Assembly: GCF_937976295.1 (NCBI RefSeq)
Contig: NZ_CALJRY010000241.1
Coordinates: forward strand, 1-24,351
DNA from: an uncultured Rothia sp.
Lineage (GTDB): Bacteria; Actinomycetota; Actinomycetes; Actinomycetales; Micrococcaceae
Direction: 5' to 3'
Length of the DNA: 24,351 nucleotides
This document shows, in pieces, positions 7,344 to 15,383 of this stretch (the stretch's first letter is position 1; each line of letters opens with the position of its first letter). Below the pieces are notes generated by a model. The model saw nothing but the letters and a program-made list of their open reading frames with translations, did no database searches and was not told where the DNA came from. Made by a program: the position numbers and the translations under genes.

Positions 7344-10300
7344 TTAGCCTTCGAAGACCTGCTTGAGCAGAGCCTGAGCCTCAGCTTCGTGCAGCTTGCC
7401 GGTACCGGCAGCCGGGGAAGCAGCTGCGGGGCGGGAAGCAAGACGCATACGGCGGTCAATCAGCGGCTGCAGGTTCAGAGCCATGAACGGCCACTGACCC
7501 TGGTTAGCCGGCTCGTCCTGAGCCCAGACAATGTCGGTAGCGTTCGAGTACAGAGCCAGCTGCTCCTTGATCTCCCGCTCGGGCAGCGGGTACAGCTGCT
7601 CGACCGAGACAATAGCGGTCTTGGTGTCGCCGCGGCGCTCACGCTCTGCTTCCAGGTCGTAGTAGAGACGACCGGAAACGAAGACCACACGCTCAACCTG
7701 AGCCGGGTTGATACCCGAACGATCGCCAATCACCGGCTGGAACGAACCCTCGGTGAAGTCCTCGATGGAGGACGCAGCAGCCTTCAGACGCAGCAACTGC
7801 TTGGGGCTGATCACCACGAGCGGCTTGTACGGACGGTGCTGAGAATGGCGACGCAGCAGGTGGAAGTGCGAAGCCGGAGTCGAGGGGCAAGCAACAGTCA
7901 TGTTGTTCTCAGCGCACAGCTGCAGGTAACGCTCAACACGAGCCGAGGAGTGGTCAGGACCCTGACCCTCGTAGCCGTGAGGAAGCAGCATAACCAGCGA
8001 GGAGCGCTGGCCCCACTTCTGCTCGGAGGAGGACACGAACTCGTCAATGATGGTCTGAGCACCGTTCGCGAAGTCACCGAACTGAGCCTCCCACACCACG
8101 AGCGAGTCGGGGCGCTCCACCGAGTAGCCGTACTCGAAGCCGAGAACGCCGTACTCAGAGAGGAAGGAGTTGTAGATACGGAACTTGCCCTGGTTCTCAG
8201 AGAGGTGCTCCAGCGGCGACCACTCTTCATCAGTGATGTGGTCGTGCAGAACAGCGTGACGCTGAACGAAGGTACCGCGCTGAACATCCTGACCGCTCAT
8301 ACGAACGTCGGTGCCCTCCATCAGCAGCGAACCGAAGGCGAGCAGTTCGCCCATACCCCAGTTGATGTTGCCGGTGCGGCCCATCTCAACGCGCTGCTCC
8401 ATGAGCTTCTTCAGCTTCTTGTGGATGGTGAAGCCCTCAGGAGCCTTACCGAACGCATCAGCAATGTGCTGCAGGGTCTCGCGGGAGATTGCAGTCTTAC
8501 CGGAGTGAACGACCTCGGTGTTCTGCTGGGATGCGGGCAGTTCCAGACCGGAAACGTGCGCGCCAGCAGGAGCCGGTGCCGAAGACTGAGTCTCGACGAA
8601 GATAGCGTCCAGCTTCGAGTGGTACGAATCCAGAACCTCGTCTGCCTCCTCCTGGGAGACATCGCCACGACCGACCAGATCCTGTGCGTACAGGGTGCGG
8701 GTCGAGGGCAGAGCGTCGATGTCCTGGTACATCTTCGGCTGGGTCATCGACGGATCATCAGCCTCGTTGTGACCGCGGCGGCGGTAGCAAATCAGGTCAA
8801 CGACAACGTCGCGACCGAAACGCTCACGGTACTCGAATGCCAGGCGTGCGGCACGAACCACTGCGTCCGGGTCATCAGCGTTGACGTGGAAGACCGGAGC
8901 CTTGGTCATACGCGCAATGTCGGAGGCGTGGGTTGCGGTGCGGCCGTCGTTCGGCAGGGTGGTGAAGCCAATCTGGTTGTTCACCACAACGTGCACGGTG
9001 CCGCCGGTGGTGTACGCCTTCAGATCAGCCATCTGCAGGGTCTCCATGACGATGCCCTGACCAGCGAACGCTGCGTCACCGTGAATCAGAATCGGCAGAA
9101 CCGGGTGACCCTCAACGCCCTGCTCGCGGTAGACGTCCTGCTTAGCGCGGACAATACCCTCGAGCACGGTGTTTGCAGCCTCAAGGTGCGAGGGGTTAGC
9201 AGCCACGTAAACCTGGGTCTGCTTACCGGAATCAGAGGTGAAGACACCCTCGGTACCGAGGTGGTACTTCACGTCACCGGAGCCACCCTCGTAGGGTGCT
9301 GCGGTGCCGGAGAACTCACGGAAAATCTGAGCGTAGGACTTACCGGCAATGTTGGTCAGCACGTTCAGGCGACCGCGGTGTGCCATACCAATGGCAACGC
9401 CCTTCAGGTCGTTGTTAGCGGCCTTGTCCAGAACAGCGTCCAGCAGCGGAATCAGGGACTCGCCGCCCTCCAGGGAGAAGCGCTTCTGACCCAGGTACTT
9501 GGTCTGCAGGAAGTTCTCGAATGCCTCAGCCTCAACCAGCTTGGAGAGAACACGCAGCTGCTCCTCGCGGGTGGGCTTAGCAACGCCGCGCTCCAGGCGC
9601 TCCTGGAACCATGCGCGAACCTCGGGGTCCTCAGAGTACATGTACTCAACGGACAGAGAACCGGAGTATGCCTCGTGCAGGCGCTCCAGGATGGTGCGCA
9701 ACGGCAGACGCTCGGAGCCGCCGAAGCCACCGGTCGGGTAGACACGGTCCAGATCCCACAGGGTCAGGCCGTAGTTCTCCAGCTTCAGGTCCGGGTGCGA
9801 ACGCATCTTGTAACCAACGGGGTTGGTTGCTGCGGTCAGGTGGCCGTGCACGCGGTAAGCGTGAATCAGCTGCTGGATACGTGCAACCTTGGAAATCTCG
9901 TGAGCGTCATCGACGTGGTTGTCGCGTGCCCAACGAACCGGCTCGAAAGGAACCTTCAGGTCGCGGAAGATTGCGTCGTAGAAGTCGTCGCCGCCGAGCA
10001 GGTAGTGCTCAACCAGCTTCAGGAACTCACCGGAACCTGCACCCTGAATGACGCGGTGGTCGTAGGTGCTGGTCAGGGTGATAATCTTGGACAGGCCCTG
10101 CTGGGTGATGAGCTTCTCGGACAGGCCGCGGAACTCAGCCGGGTACTCCAGAGCACCCACACCGATGATGGCTGCCTGGCCCTTGGAAAGGCGGGGCACT
10201 GAGTGGACGGTACCGATACCACCGGGGTTGGTCAGCGAAACAGTGGTGCCGCGGAAGTCCTCAATGGTCAGCGCGCCGTTACGGCCACGCTTAACGATGT

Positions 10301-11021
10301 CGTTGTATGCGTCCCAGAACTCGCGGAAGCTCAGCTGCTCAGCGCCCTTGAGGTTCGGAACGACCAGGTTACGGGAACCATCGGGGCGGGGCAGGTCAAT
10401 AGCCAGACCAAAGTTCACGTGTGCGTTGTGGATTGCAACGGGCTTGCCCTTCTCATCCACACCGTAGGTCACGTTCATCGAAGGCATAGCAGCCACTGCG
10501 CGAATCACTGCGTAACCGATGATGTGGGTGAAGGAGACCTTGCCGCCGCGGGTGCTTGCCAGGTACTTGTTGATGGCAGCACGGTTCTCAATGAGCAGCT
10601 TTGCGGGGACCGCACGAACGGTGGTTGCGGTGGGGACAGTCAGCGACTCTTCCATGGTCGTGACAACTGCCTTAGCAGGGCCGCGGAGGGGGACAATCTT
10701 GTCTTCAGCAGGTTCCACAGGTTCAGCCTTCTTGGTAGCAGCGGGAGGGGTGGGGTTAGCAGGCGCAGCCGCAGGCTTCGGTGCCGCGGGGGCGGGAGTT
10801 GCTACAGGTGCGGCAGGTGCAGCCGGTGCGGCGGGTGCCGCAGCAGGAGCTGCACTAGCGGTACCGGCGCCTCCCAGCGCCTTATCGATGGTCTCAAAAA
10901 TGGGCCACCATGAAGAATCCACGAGGTTCTTGTCCTTCTGGTAACGCTCGTACTGTTCTTCAACGAACCATTCGTTACCGGCAAATTCCTCAGGAACCAG
11001 ATGTTCTGGCAGATTTGGCAC
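7344..11021 (-). CDS. kgd: Multifunctional 2-oxoglutarate metabolism enzyme (E2o-like/E1o fusion, alpha-ketoglutarate decarboxylase)
   Basis: 1225 aa from a GTG placed 8 bases after GAAGAGG; a TTG six codons further upstream overlaps that ribosome site. The protein is the actinobacterial fusion that feeds 2-oxoglutarate into the TCA cycle. Order of parts: an N-terminal helix (PEEFAGNEWFVEEQYERY), an Ala/Pro-rich linker (about 50-105), a succinyltransferase-like domain (about 120-355, with NPGGIGTVHSVPRLSKGQAAIIGVG split across it and TYDHRVIQGA near the end), then the thiamine-diphosphate decarboxylase part. There HRGRLNVL, HGDAAFAGQG, NNQIGFTT and YRRRGHNEADDP mark the cofactor site, and LLPHGYEGQGPDHSS lies in the C-terminal pyrimidine-binding domain. 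No lipoyl domain is seen, as in mycobacterial Kgd. The gene is monocistronic with a good terminator. Confidence 0.96.
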   Translation of the reverse strand: MPNLPEHLVPEEFAGNEWFVEEQYERYQKDKNLVDSSWWPIFETIDKALGGAGTASAAPAAAPAAPAAPAAPVATPAPAAPKPAAAPANPTPPAATKKAEPVEPAEDKIVPLRGPAKAVVTTMEESLTVPTATTVRAVPAKLLIENRAAINKYLASTRGGKVSFTHIIGYAVIRAVAAMPSMNVTYGVDEKGKPVAIHNAHVNFGLAIDLPRPDGSRNLVVPNLKGAEQLSFREFWDAYNDIVKRGRNGALTIEDFRGTTVSLTNPGGIGTVHSVPRLSKGQAAIIGVGALEYPAEFRGLSEKLITQQGLSKIITLTSTYDHRVIQGAGSGEFLKLVEHYLLGGDDFYDAIFRDLKVPFEPVRWARDNHVDDAHEISKVARIQQLIHAYRVHGHLTAATNPVGYKMRSHPDLKLENYGLTLWDLDRVYPTGGFGGSERLPLRTILERLHEAYSGSLSVEYMYSEDPEVRAWFQERLERGVAKPTREEQLRVLSKLVEAEAFENFLQTKYLGQKRFSLEGGESLIPLLDAVLDKAANNDLKGVAIGMAHRGRLNVLTNIAGKSYAQIFREFSGTAAPYEGGSGDVKYHLGTEGVFTSDSGKQTQVYVAANPSHLEAANTVLEGIVRAKQDVYREQGVEGHPVLPILIHGDAAFAGQGIVMETLQMADLKAYTTGGTVHVVVNNQIGFTTLPNDGRTATHASDIARMTKAPVFHVNADDPDAVVRAARLAFEYRERFGRDVVVDLICYRRRGHNEADDPSMTQPKMYQDIDALPSTRTLYAQDLVGRGDVSQEEADEVLDSYHSKLDAIFVETQSSAPAPAGAHVSGLELPASQQNTEVVHSGKTAISRETLQHIADAFGKAPEGFTIHKKLKKLMEQRVEMGRTGNINWGMGELLAFGSLLMEGTDVRMSGQDVQRGTFVQRHAVLHDHITDEEWSPLEHLSENQGKFRIYNSFLSEYGVLGFEYGYSVERPDSLVVWEAQFGDFANGAQTIIDEFVSSSEQKWGQRSSLVMLLPHGYEGQGPDHSSARVERYLQLCAENNMTVACPSTPASHFHLLRRHSQHRPYKPLVVISPKQLLRLKAAASSIEDFTEGSFQPVIGDRSGINPAQVERVVFVSGRLYYDLEAERERRGDTKTAIVSVEQLYPLPEREIKEQLALYSNATDIVWAQDEPANQGQWPFMALNLQPLIDRRMRLASRPAAASPAAGTGKLHEAEAQALLKQVFEG

Positions 11022-11405
11022 GTTAAACGCCTCTTCCAATTAGTGTGAATTTATCCGTCGCGTCCGGGACTCACCCGGCATAGACGACCCGCGTCTTCGA
11101 GGGGCGAATCATCACGCTGAGCATGTGCGCATCGCCTTTTGGTGGCTGTTGTGTGCGGGGTGTGCACCGTACCAACCTGCCTAGCGTGCCGTGAACGTCG
11201 GAGTTCATCCGCTGACCTGGCGGCACACTCATGCTCCTATGTATAAGTGTAAAGAGAATCACGGTGAACTTTCCAGCTCATCGCGCCATATCCGCAATGC
11301 AATTTTTCACTCTTGCTGATTCGCAATGAGCCGCGTGCACAACACGCGCAGTCTTGCACGTGTGAGCAGGCGCTCTAAGGCACCTGGAAGAGGCGAAACC
11401 TTCGC
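11022..11405. other. Divergent intergenic region between kgd and the CNNM/CBS operon
   Basis: This gap holds the kgd leader and promoter on the minus strand. A hairpin CGCGTG-CACAA-CACGCG lies at 11332-11348. A 53-codon minus-strand ORF (11071-11232) starts close to the kgd -10 but has no recognisable product. No other gene was found. Confidence 0.5.
11240..11268 (-). promoter_or_regulatory. Candidate promoter for kgd
   Basis: Minus strand: TTCACC (11268-11263), 17 bases, TATACA (11245-11240). It would give a leader of about 210 bases before kgd. An overlapping TACACT could serve as an alternative -10. Confidence 0.4.
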
Positions 11406-11411
11406 TAAAAT
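11406..11411 (+). promoter_or_regulatory. -10 box for the CNNM/CBS membrane protein operon
   Basis: TAAAAT ends 7 bases before an ATG at 11419. This is the spacing expected when transcription starts on the A of the start codon (leaderless). No strong -35 is visible. Confidence 0.5.
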
Positions 11412-11418
11412 ATTGGGT

Positions 11419-11619
11419 ATGGATGACCCTTTGAGTAAGACTCTGGCTGCTAGCCAACGCAGAATACTGCCAGCACACGCTGCGCCCTACGGCATCAGCG
11501 CACCCGAAAATAACCCCTCCTCGGGTGCTCAGCATCTGGACAGGCAGTCTGCTGAATCTCTACGCCAGAACCAGCACAGCGCAAACCACCCTGCGGAGGC
11601 GGTGACCGCGTGGATCTGA
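11419..11619 (+). CDS. Possible leaderless small ORF, unknown function (66 aa)
   Basis: An ATG placed exactly 7 bases after a TAAAAT -10 box opens a 66-codon frame that ends with TGA 10 bases inside the next gene. Start MDDPLSKTLAASQRRILPAH; the rest is rich in Ala, Pro, Ser, Gln and His, with no membrane segment or known motif. There is no Shine-Dalgarno sequence, which fits leaderless translation. The overlap with the following gene would allow translational coupling. Third-position GC (about 60% by eye) is lower than in the neighbouring genes, so it may instead be a non-coding leader of the operon. Confidence 0.3.
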   Translation: MDDPLSKTLAASQRRILPAHAAPYGISAPENNPSSGAQHLDRQSAESLRQNQHSANHPAEAVTAWI

Positions 11620-12944
11620 TACTCCTGTTCATCGGCCTACTCCTCATCCTGGGTACCGGCTTCTTCGTCGCCGTAGAGTTCTCCCTCGTGGCGCTCGAAA
11701 CCGCGACCGTGCAGCAGGCAAAAGACTCCGGCGATAAAGCCGCCGACGCCGTCCTGCGCTGCCTCAAAACCCTCTCCACTCAGCTCTCCAGCTGCCAGAT
11801 CGGTATCACCATCACCACGCTGCTGACCGGCTACACTCTTGATTCCGCCATCAACGCGCTCACCAGCGGTGTTATCAACAGCATGGGGCTACCCAGCAGT
11901 GTGACCGATATGTTCACACTGCTGCTGGCAATGCTCATCGCAACCCTGCTGTCCATGATCATCGGTGAGCTGGTGCCCAAGGGCCTCGCCATCGCCGAAC
12001 CCTACGCTGTGGCACGCCGACTTGCCCCCGCGCAGCTGGCATTCACCCGCGTCATGTCCCCGCTCGTGCGCTTCATGAACGGCTCCGCCAACTGGATCCT
12101 CGGACGCTTCGGCATGGAAGCCAAAGAAGAGCTCTCCGCGGCGCGCACCCCCGAAGAGCTCTCCTCCATGGTGCGCCGCTCCGCAGAAGAAGGCACCCTC
12201 GACTCCGCCGCGGCACGCTTCGTGGACCGCACCCTGCGCTTCTCCGAGCTGACCGCCTCCGAAGTGATGACCCCGCGCGGCCAGGTCGCCATGCTCGAAG
12301 ACACCGCCCCCGTCGCCGAAGTCATCAAGCTGGCACGCTCCACCGGCCACTCCCGATTCCCCCTCTACAAGGGCGACCACGACAACATCGTGGGCGTTGT
12401 GCACGTGAAGAAGGCGGTCGGGGTGCCCCCGGAGGTTCGCGAAACCCTCGAAGCCGGTGCCCTCGCAGAAGACGTGCTGCAGGTCCCCGAAACCCTGCAC
12501 CTGGACGCGCTGCTCACCCAGCTACGTCAGGGCGCCCTGCAGCTCGCCGTGGTCCTCGACGAATACGGCGGAACCGCGGGCATCGCAACCCTCGAAGACC
12601 TCGTCGAAGAAATCGTCGGCGAAGTCTCCGACGAACACGACCGCGGCCGCACCGAAGGCCCCCTACGCTACGGCAACGGCGACTGGGTGTTCTCCGGCCT
12701 GCGCCGCCCCGACGAAATCAACGCCCTCATCCACGGGCTCGAAGTTGAGGAAAGCCCCGAATACGAAACCGTCGGTGGCTTCATGATGGAACGGCTCGGC
12801 CGCATCCCCGAAGTAGGCGACAGCGTCCCCGTACCCGGCGGCACCCTGCGCGTCGACACCCTCGAAGGCCGCCGCGTGGACCGCATCCGATTCACCCCCG
12901 CACCTAACGCACAGGAACAGACCGAGAAGGGAGGCAACGCATGA
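11610..12944 (+). CDS. CNNM/HlyC-CorC family membrane protein with CBS pair (full length)
   Basis: 444 aa, GTG start 10 bases after GGAGG. It has an N-terminal CNNM domain of about four hydrophobic segments (residues 1-145, LLFIGLLLILGTGFFVAVEFSLVALE at the start, IIGELVPKGLAIA conserved). This is followed by two CBS domains (VMTPRGQVAMLED, SRFPLYKGDHDNIVGVVHVKK; LAVVLDEYGGTAGIATLEDLVEEIVGEVSDEHD). A C-terminal CorC/HlyC transporter-associated domain (about 350-435) completes it. Relatives are linked to Mg2+/Co2+ efflux or homeostasis; the old name hemolysin is misleading. Its TGA overlaps the ATG of the next gene by four bases (ATGA), so the two are co-translated and may form a hetero-oligomer. 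Confidence 0.93.
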   Translation: MDLILLFIGLLLILGTGFFVAVEFSLVALETATVQQAKDSGDKAADAVLRCLKTLSTQLSSCQIGITITTLLTGYTLDSAINALTSGVINSMGLPSSVTDMFTLLLAMLIATLLSMIIGELVPKGLAIAEPYAVARRLAPAQLAFTRVMSPLVRFMNGSANWILGRFGMEAKEELSAARTPEELSSMVRRSAEEGTLDSAAARFVDRTLRFSELTASEVMTPRGQVAMLEDTAPVAEVIKLARSTGHSRFPLYKGDHDNIVGVVHVKKAVGVPPEVRETLEAGALAEDVLQVPETLHLDALLTQLRQGALQLAVVLDEYGGTAGIATLEDLVEEIVGEVSDEHDRGRTEGPLRYGNGDWVFSGLRRPDEINALIHGLEVEESPEYETVGGFMMERLGRIPEVGDSVPVPGGTLRVDTLEGRRVDRIRFTPAPNAQEQTEKGGNA

Positions 12945-14023
12945 ACGACTGGGTAGCCATCGCACTGCTCGTCATCCTGCTCGCCGGAAATGCCTTCTTT
13001 GTCGCCGGTGAATTCGCCCTCATGTCCACCCGACGAGCACAAATCGAGCCGCTCGCCGAAGAAGGCAATAAGCGAGCGCAGACCGTCATCTACGCGCTAG
13101 AAAACGTCTCGCTTATGCTCGCCACCTGCCAGCTGGGCATCACCATCTGCTCCCTGCTAATCCTGAACGTCTCAGAACCGGCGCTGCACCACATCCTGGA
13201 GGCGCCCCTGCATATGCTGGGCCTGCCCACCGCCATCGTGGATGTGCTCGCTTTCGGTATCACCCTGATTCTGGTCACCTACCTGCACGTCATCTTCGGC
13301 GAGATGGTTCCCAAGAACGCCGCCGTGACCCTCGCAGCCCGCGGTGTGGCCCTCTGGATTGTGCCGCCCCTGGTGACTTTCTCCAAGATTGTCGCCCCCG
13401 TGGTCACCCTGCTGAACAACCTGTCCAATAAGCTGTTGGCGCTCATGAAGGTCGAAGCGAAGGACGAAGTTGCCTCCACCTTCACCCTGGGCGAGCTGCA
13501 GACGATCGTGGCAACCTCAACCGCAGAAGGCACCGTGGAAGATGACGCCGGCGTGATTGAAAGCGCCCTCGAATTCACCGAGAAAGACGTCTACGAAATC
13601 ATGGTGCCCGGCGATAAGCTCGTCACCCTGCCCTTCGGCAGCACCCCCGCCGAACTGGAACGCGCCGTGGCACGCAGCGGCTACTCCCGCTTCGTCATTA
13701 CCGACAGCGACGGAACCTACATGGGCTACCTGCACGTGAAGGATGCCCTCGCCATCGCCCCCGAGCGGTTCGAAGAGCCCTTCCCCTGGTACAAGCTACG
13801 TTCCCTGGACACGCTCACCCCGACCACCGATATTGATGATGCGCTCGCCTCGATGCAGCGCAGCCGAACCCATATCGCGCAGGTCATGGATGAGCACGGC
13901 ACAACCCTCGGCGTGGTCTTCCTCGAAGACGTGCTGGAGGAGCTCGTCGGCGAAATCAACGACACCACCCAGGACGCGGTGCGTGAGCGTGTACGCCGAC
14001 AGCAGTCGCGTGAAGCCCAGTAA
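12941..14023 (+). CDS. CNNM/CBS family membrane protein (short paralogue without C-terminal domain)
   Basis: 360 aa, paralogous to the preceding gene and starting in its stop codon (ATGA). It has the N-terminal CNNM membrane domain (AIALLVILLAGNAFFVAGEFALMSTRRAQ, split across residues 5-31; VIFGEMVPKNAAV) and a CBS pair (IMVPGDKLVTLPF, SGYSRFVITDSDGTYMGYLHVKDAL, AQVMDEHGTTLGVVFLEDVLEELVGEIND). It stops right after the second CBS domain with a short basic tail, so the CorC/HlyC domain of its partner is missing. Tandem long/short pairs of this kind are common in actinobacteria. A role in divalent cation homeostasis is inferred from the family only. Confidence 0.92.
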   Translation: MNDWVAIALLVILLAGNAFFVAGEFALMSTRRAQIEPLAEEGNKRAQTVIYALENVSLMLATCQLGITICSLLILNVSEPALHHILEAPLHMLGLPTAIVDVLAFGITLILVTYLHVIFGEMVPKNAAVTLAARGVALWIVPPLVTFSKIVAPVVTLLNNLSNKLLALMKVEAKDEVASTFTLGELQTIVATSTAEGTVEDDAGVIESALEFTEKDVYEIMVPGDKLVTLPFGSTPAELERAVARSGYSRFVITDSDGTYMGYLHVKDALAIAPERFEEPFPWYKLRSLDTLTPTTDIDDALASMQRSRTHIAQVMDEHGTTLGVVFLEDVLEELVGEINDTTQDAVRERVRRQQSREAQ

Positions 14024-14069
14024 CCGCATCGTGAGATACCCCGAATGAAACAGGGGAATTTTGAACACA

Positions 14070-14113
14070 CAGCCCGCCCCGCACTCTCGTGAAGGAGAGC
14101 GCGGGGCGGGCTG
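14070..14113 (+). terminator. Terminator after the CNNM/CBS pair
   Basis: A perfect 13-bp GC-rich stem (CAGCCCGCCCCGC / GCGGGGCGGGCTG) with an inner CTCTC/GAGAG helix, 46 bases past the stop codon. The T-run is poor (TTGT). Confidence 0.75.
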
Positions 14114-14219
14114 TTGTACGGACAAAAACGGTTGATGGGCGCACGTAAGGGGTAGGCTCAGGCGGGTAGTCTCTCTCAGGAAGTAGTCTCGGGCGGCGGT
14201 ATGAAGCGGCAGCGGGGGA

Positions 14220-14238
14220 GTCGGATAGGCTGAGCTAA
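14220..14238 (+). promoter_or_regulatory. DtxR/IdeR-like operator 1 (upstream of -35)
   Basis: By hand alignment this 19-mer matches 14 of 19 positions of TWAGGTTAGSCTAACCTWA, including the TAGGCT core. It lies 22 bases before the -35 box of the metal transporter promoter. Confidence 0.45.
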
Positions 14239-14259
14239 ACATCCCTGCACCATAAGCTA

Positions 14260-14286
14260 TTGACAGAGAAAAGGGTAGCCTAATAT
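14260..14286 (+). promoter_or_regulatory. Promoter of the metal ABC transporter operon
   Basis: A perfect TTGACA (14260-14265) and TATAAT-like TAATAT (14281-14286), but with a short 15-base spacer. The leader before the first gene is about 90 bases. Confidence 0.6.
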
Positions 14287-14288
14287 CA
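14270..14288 (+). promoter_or_regulatory. DtxR/IdeR-like operator 2 (over the -10)
   Basis: Matches 14 of 19 positions of TWAGGTTAGSCTAACCTWA, with an uninterrupted TAGCCTAA core. It covers the spacer and -10 box, an ideal position for metal-dependent repression. Confidence 0.5.
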
Positions 14289-14381
14289 CTCAAATGAGAC
14301 CAATAAAGAGTTGTTTATACGGGTGTTCGCATGATGTAGTTAAGAAACCTACAGACTAGAACGAACCGAAAGAGAGCCCTC

Positions 14382-15383
14382 ATGTCGCACCCGAAGATCA
14401 CCCGCAAGCACTTCCTCACCGCAATGGGCTCACTCGCTGCGTCATCCCTGCTGCTGGCAGGTTGCGCAACCGAGAACAGCTCCGGTTCGTCCTCCTCGGC
14501 TGGCTCCAACAACGGCAAGGTGAAGGTCGTCGCCTCCACCGACGTCTACGCAGACATCGCCAAGCAGGTCGGCGGCGACTACGTTGATGTCACCGCGCTG
14601 ATCGCCTCCACCAGCACCGACCCCCACTCCTACGAAGCCACCAGCGCCGACCGCCTCAAGGCAAAGGACGCATCCCTGATCGTCATCAACGGCGCAGGCT
14701 ACGACCTGTTCCTCGAAGACCTCGCAGGCAAGGACAACACCTCCCAGAAGATCGTGAACGCGGTCAAGGTCAGCGGCAAGCTCACCGACGCCGAATACAC
14801 CCACCTGGTCGAGGACCACCGCGGCGGCGAACACCACGAAGACGGCGGCGACCACGCCCACGCACACGAGTTCAACGAGCACCTCTGGTACGACTTCGAC
14901 ACCATGAAGAAGGTCGCCCAGCAGATTGCTGAAGATCTCGCAAGCCTCGACTCCGCACACGCTGAGGCGTTCCGCACCAACGCATCCACCTTCTCCAAGG
15001 AACTGGACGCACTGGACGCAGCAGCTAAGGCAATCCCCGGTGAGGGTAAGAAGTACCTGTCCACCGAGCCCGTGCCGGACTACCTGATTTCCTCCACCGG
15101 CGCAGAGAACGCAACCCCCAGCGAATTCGCTGAGGCAGTCGAAGCAGAGAACGACGTTCCCGCACTCGTCCTGAAGGAAACCAAGGACATGGTCACCGAG
15201 AAGAAGGTCCAGCTACTCGCTTACAACGAGCAGACCTCCACCTCCCAGACCAACGAGGTGCTGCAGGCCGCCAAGGACGCCTCGGTGAACTACGTATCGT
15301 TCACCGAAACCCTGCCGGAGAACACCAACTACCTGGCATGGATGAAGACCAACGTCAGCAACCTCGAAAAGGCGCTCTCCTAA
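14382..15383 (+). CDS. Metal ABC transporter substrate-binding lipoprotein (cluster A-I, Zn/Mn/Fe)
   Basis: 333 aa. A lipoprotein signal ends in LLLAGC (lipidated Cys28); the preceding TRKHFL resembles a Tat motif with RK in place of RR. After a Ser/Gly linker comes the two-lobed ZnuA/PsaA fold. Likely metal ligands are His82 (DPHSYE), His167 (NEHLWYD), Glu229 (STEPVPDYL) and Glu309 (TETLPE). Zinc-specific ZnuA proteins use His at the third place; Mn-binding PsaA uses Glu, so the ligand set points to Mn or Fe. Against this, residues 145-163 form a His-rich loop (EDHRGGEHH, DHAHAHE), a feature often linked with zinc. It is the first gene of a three-gene operon whose promoter carries DtxR/IdeR-like boxes. 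Confidence 0.93.
   Translation: MSHPKITRKHFLTAMGSLAASSLLLAGCATENSSGSSSSAGSNNGKVKVVASTDVYADIAKQVGGDYVDVTALIASTSTDPHSYEATSADRLKAKDASLIVINGAGYDLFLEDLAGKDNTSQKIVNAVKVSGKLTDAEYTHLVEDHRGGEHHEDGGDHAHAHEFNEHLWYDFDTMKKVAQQIAEDLASLDSAHAEAFRTNASTFSKELDALDAAAKAIPGEGKKYLSTEPVPDYLISSTGAENATPSEFAEAVEAENDVPALVLKETKDMVTEKKVQLLAYNEQTSTSQTNEVLQAAKDASVNYVSFTETLPENTNYLAWMKTNVSNLEKALS

Larger units (their letters stand above)
14024..14381 (+). other. Intergenic region before the metal transporter
   Basis: Holds the terminator of the preceding operon, a weak third DtxR-like half-site around TAGGCT at 14153, the two stronger boxes, the promoter and a 90-base leader containing CTCAAATGAG. No ORF with a ribosome site was found. 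Confidence 0.6.

Noticed and set aside
7389..10202. Very long open frame (over 900 codons) on the strand opposite kgd
   Set aside because: It mirrors kgd's codon pattern, has no domain signature and is the usual shadow of a high-GC gene.
12941..14023. Second CNNM/CBS gene as a truncated pseudogene
   Set aside because: It has intact membrane and CBS domains and a coupled start; short versions without the C-terminal domain are normal in tandem pairs.
14282..14381. Zur operator in front of the metal transporter
   Set aside because: No TGA-x-AAT-x-ATT-type palindrome was found by eye in the promoter or leader.
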